Under the pieces are notes generated by a model. That model was not told where the DNA came from. It saw only the letters and a list, made by a program, of their open reading frames with translations, and ran no database searches. The position numbers were made by a program, and so were the translations under genes. A stretch of 25,199 nt of DNA from Massiliimalia sp050943535 (GTDB lineage Bacteria; Bacillota; Clostridia; Oscillospirales; Ruminococcaceae): the NCBI GenBank assembly GCA_050943535.1, contig JBMNPJ010000018.1, positions 1 to 25,199 of the forward strand, written 5' to 3'. Positions 22,848-25,199 of the stretch are shown one piece after another (within the stretch, counting starts at the first letter, position 1; every line of letters starts with the position of its first letter).

Positions 22848-24047
22848 ATGTCTGTTAATTCTCTGGGGCAGACCCCAAACGCCTCCCGCCTGCACATCGG
22901 CATTTTCGGACGGAGAAACCACGGAAAATCTTCCCTGATTAACGCCATTACCGGGCGCACTGCCGCTCTGGTCAGCGATTTTGCCGGCACCACCACCGAC
23001 CCGGTTTATCAAGCCATGGAACTGTATCCCATTGGCCCCTGTGTGCTGATGGATACAGCTGGCTTTGACGACAACCAGGGAGAATTGGGCGCTATGCGAG
23101 TAAAAAAGACCAGAGAATGTCTTTTAAAAACAGACCTGGCGCTGATTGTGCTGTCTGCTCAGCAGACCGATCTGAACGAAGAAACTGCCTGGATTGAGGA
23201 AATCCAAAAGAGAAATATCCCGCTGATTTTTGTGGTCAACCAAACGGACTTGGGCGAATTCACCCTGACCGCTTCCCTCCCTGCTGGGGTTCCGGTCTGC
23301 TTTACCAATGCAGTTTCCGGGGAAGGGATTGCCCTATTAAAAGACCAAATTGTGAAATCCGCTCCGAAAAACTATGAGCTGGAAAGCATTACCGGCCATC
23401 TGGTAAAAGAGGGGGACAGCGTCCTTTTGGTCATGCCCCAGGACATTCAGGCGCCCAAAGGCCGGCTGATTCTGCCCCAGGTACAGGTCACCCGGGATTT
23501 GTTGGATCACCATGCCGTCATCACCTCAGTTTCTACCAATCAAATGGAATTAGCTCTGAGCCGTATGACCCAGCCGCCCAAACTGATTATCACCGATTCT
23601 CAGGTATTCCCCTATGTGGCAGAACGGTGTCCCAAAGAAAGTAAGCTTACCTCATTTTCTGTACTGCTGGCCCGCTACAAAGGGGATATTGAAGAATTCC
23701 TCAAAGGTGCTCAGGCAGTGGAAACGCTAACCCCGAAAAGCCGGGTGCTGATTTTGGAAGCGTGCAGCCACAATCCCCTGGACGGAGATATTGGTCGGGT
23801 AAAAATCCCGGCATTACTGCGGAAGAAAGTGGGGCAGGAGCTGTCTGTAGAAGTTCGCAGCGGCAATGACATCCCGGAAGATTTAACTCCTTATGACCTG
23901 GTGGTGCACTGCGGGGGATGTATGTTTAACCGCGCCCATGTTCTTTCCCGGGTAGCACGGTGCCGGGAACAAGGGGTTCCCATTACCAATTACGGCATTC
24001 TGATTGCCAAGCTAACGGGAATTTTAGAAAAGGTAACGGTCATGTAA
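22848..24047 (+). CDS. hydF: [FeFe]-hydrogenase H-cluster maturation GTPase HydF
   Basis: A 399-residue protein with three domains: a GTPase (about residues 15-180, P-loop GRRNHGKS at 21-28, DTAGFDD for G3, NQTD for G4), a dimerisation domain, and a C-terminal iron-sulfur domain with CxH (C306, H308) and HCGGC (H354, C355, C358) about 45 residues apart, the HydF cluster motif. HydF is the scaffold that carries the 2Fe precursor to apo-hydrogenase. The frame opens at 22800, but AAAGGA before the ATG at 22848 supports the shorter form. Second gene after hydE. Confidence 0.95.
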   Translation: MSVNSLGQTPNASRLHIGIFGRRNHGKSSLINAITGRTAALVSDFAGTTTDPVYQAMELYPIGPCVLMDTAGFDDNQGELGAMRVKKTRECLLKTDLALIVLSAQQTDLNEETAWIEEIQKRNIPLIFVVNQTDLGEFTLTASLPAGVPVCFTNAVSGEGIALLKDQIVKSAPKNYELESITGHLVKEGDSVLLVMPQDIQAPKGRLILPQVQVTRDLLDHHAVITSVSTNQMELALSRMTQPPKLIITDSQVFPYVAERCPKESKLTSFSVLLARYKGDIEEFLKGAQAVETLTPKSRVLILEACSHNPLDGDIGRVKIPALLRKKVGQELSVEVRSGNDIPEDLTPYDLVVHCGGCMFNRAHVLSRVARCREQGVPITNYGILIAKLTGILEKVTVM

Positions 24048-24059
24048 CCGCTCATCCAG

Positions 24060-24089
24060 TTGCGCAGAAGATGAAATTCATGATATACT
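24060..24089 (+). promoter_or_regulatory. Promoter of deoD
   Basis: TTGCGC (24060-24065), an 18-bp spacer and TATACT (24084-24089), about 38 bp before the start codon. Confidence 0.55.
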
Positions 24090-24127
24090 GAAATAAAAAA
24101 ATGAGTCGTTAAGAAAGGTGGATTTTT

Positions 24128-24835
24128 ATGTCAGTTCCAACCCCTCATATTGAGGCAAAACAGGGAGATTTTGCGAAAACTGTATTGATGCCAGGGGATC
24201 CCCTGCGTGCCAAATACATTGCTGAAACTTTTTTGGAAGACGCCAAACTGGTAACCGCTGTAAGGGGAATCTATGGCTACACCGGAACCTATCACGGAAA
24301 ACCGGTTTCTGTGATGGCCAGCGGCATGGGCGTTCCTTCCATGGGGATTTATTCCTATGAGCTGTTCCATTTTTATAACGTAGACACCATTATCCGCATT
24401 GGCTCTGCAGGTGCTTTGCACCCATCCTTAAAATTAAAGGACATTGTCATCGCCCAGGCTGTTTCTACCGATTCCAGCTATGCCAACCAGTATCATCTGC
24501 CAGGCACCATCGCCCCAATCGGTGATTTTCAGCTGATGGTAAAAGCCGTGGAAGAAGCCAAAAAACTGGGCGTCCGGGCAGTACCGGGAAATCTTCTATG
24601 TTCTGAAGTTTTCTATGCAGATCCGGAAGATCAGAAACCATGGATCAAAATGGGGATTCTGGCCGTGGAAATGGAATCCGCTGCTTTATACCTGAACGCT
24701 GCCGAAGCGGGCAAGCGGGCACTGTGTCTGTGCACCATCTCTGACCTGCCTATGACCGGAGAATCCTGCACCGCTGAAGAACGGCAGAATTCTTTCACCG
24801 ACATGATGAAGATCGCTTTGGAAATTGCAGAATAA
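24128..24835 (+). CDS. deoD: Purine-nucleoside phosphorylase (DeoD type)
   Basis: A 235-residue hexameric-type (NP-II) nucleoside phosphorylase. Typical parts are PTPHIEAKQGDFAKTVLMPGDPLRAKYIAETFL (split around residues 5-38, with His and the phosphate-binding Gly-Asp-Pro-Leu-Arg), RGIYGYTGTYHG, RIGSAGAL, VEMESAALYLNA (ribose-binding Met-Glu) and TISDLPMTGE with the catalytic Asp. It splits purine (deoxy)nucleosides with phosphate to base and (deoxy)ribose 1-phosphate. AAAGGTGG lies about 5 nt before the ATG. Own promoter likely; no terminator is evident before the repeat cluster. Confidence 0.97.
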   Translation: MSVPTPHIEAKQGDFAKTVLMPGDPLRAKYIAETFLEDAKLVTAVRGIYGYTGTYHGKPVSVMASGMGVPSMGIYSYELFHFYNVDTIIRIGSAGALHPSLKLKDIVIAQAVSTDSSYANQYHLPGTIAPIGDFQLMVKAVEEAKKLGVRAVPGNLLCSEVFYADPEDQKPWIKMGILAVEMESAALYLNAAEAGKRALCLCTISDLPMTGESCTAEERQNSFTDMMKIALEIAE

Positions 24836-24841
24836 AAATTT

Positions 24842-25199
24842 GCGGGCAGCGGGTAGCATCCGGACCCAAAGACGTTTCGCTCGCCAGGGGTTCACACCCC
24901 TGGACCCAAAAACGCTTCGCTCGTATTTTGTCAGTTTTACTCTTAATAAACCTGTGACTGTTTTTACTTAGGAGATACAATTTTGATATTGCATTACAGT
25001 CACGTAAATCTTATTGAAATCACAATACTGTATCTTCAAACAATACTTCTGGAAATAGTTATGAGGGGGTTGTAGGGGGAGTTAAAGCCGCTTTTGCGGC
25101 GATACCACTCCCCCTACAAAGCCGTTCCGGCGTTTGAGGAATGGTCTTTTGGTTCGTTTTCTTCCATAAGAAAATGAACAACCACCTGCGGTGGGGCAA
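24842..25199. repeat. Intergenic cluster of structured repeat modules (cluster 4), cut by the window end
   Basis: No gene seen. It starts with an inverted copy of the hairpin unit (24882-24910, GGACCC in place of GGGTCC), then the CTCGTATTTT box (24920-24939), the large repeat copy 2 (24922-25141), a hairpin GTTCGTTTTCTT/AAGAAAATGAAC (about 25152-25180) and the start of a CCACC/GGTGG hairpin module (25182-25194) like that at 8054. Confidence 0.65.
24922..25141 (+). repeat. Large structured intergenic repeat, copy 2
   Basis: This 220-bp partner of 8087-8323 has the same order of modules. The core outer stem TTGTAGGGGGAGT/ACTCCCCCTACAA is perfect over 13 bp here, enclosing GCCGC/GCGGC, then GCCG/CGGC and GGCGTTTGAGGAA. 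It has an 11-bp deletion near the 5' end relative to copy 1. Confidence 0.8.

Overview
The window looks like a chromosomal segment of a strictly anaerobic, low-to-mid GC Firmicute in class Clostridia, most likely an Oscillospirales-type gut bacterium (the order is an inference). Pointers are strong AGGAGG ribosome-binding sites, sigma-A type promoters, a CIRCE-controlled groESL operon, a Gram-positive teichoic acid D-alanylation (dlt) operon, and the [FeFe]-hydrogenase maturases HydE and HydF. I see no phage, insertion sequence, CRISPR array, rRNA or tRNA. The genes are mostly core functions, separated by four intergenic regions packed with related structured repeats.

Layout. 1-4230: a ROK-family regulator converges on an AraC-family regulator across a 16-bp terminator stem; the AraC gene diverges from a uroporphyrinogen-decarboxylase-like (URO-D superfamily) protein gene, followed by an ECF-transporter S component with its own promoter. 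4230-4550: first repeat cluster, then a terminator. 4699-6138: MATE efflux transporter. 6264-6443: a promoter and terminator pair with no convincing ORF between them, a candidate small RNA. 6454-7995 (minus): rlmA-ung operon. 8050-8487: second repeat cluster. 8625-10709 (minus): groES-groEL with CIRCE and promoter. 10947-11300: third repeat cluster. 11336-13045: degV-GDPD operon. 13228-14320: divergent thpR and Nudix hydrolase genes. 14374-18805 (minus): dltA-dltB-dltC-dltD and, overlapping the end of dltD, a 53-codon DltX-like gene. 19089-20555 (minus): CNNM/CorC-type membrane protein. 20672-21602: RpiR-family regulator. 21703-24047: hydE-hydF preceded by a nested hairpin with a U-run. 24060-24835: deoD. 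24840-25199: fourth repeat cluster, running off the window.

How genes work together. DltA activates D-alanine and loads it on DltC; DltB, with DltX and DltD, moves it across the membrane to teichoic acid. HydE and HydF supply and carry the precursor of the hydrogenase 2Fe subcluster; the third maturase, HydG, is not in the window. GroES/GroEL are the chaperonin pair. Ung and RlmA share a transcript without an obvious functional link.

The two most interesting items are (1) the DltX-like microprotein placed at the end of the dlt operon, overlapping dltD, instead of at its usual place before dltA; and (2) a modular family of intergenic hairpin elements in four places, with arm changes that keep base pairing, which suggests selection for structure. 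No clear new defence or biosynthetic system was found.
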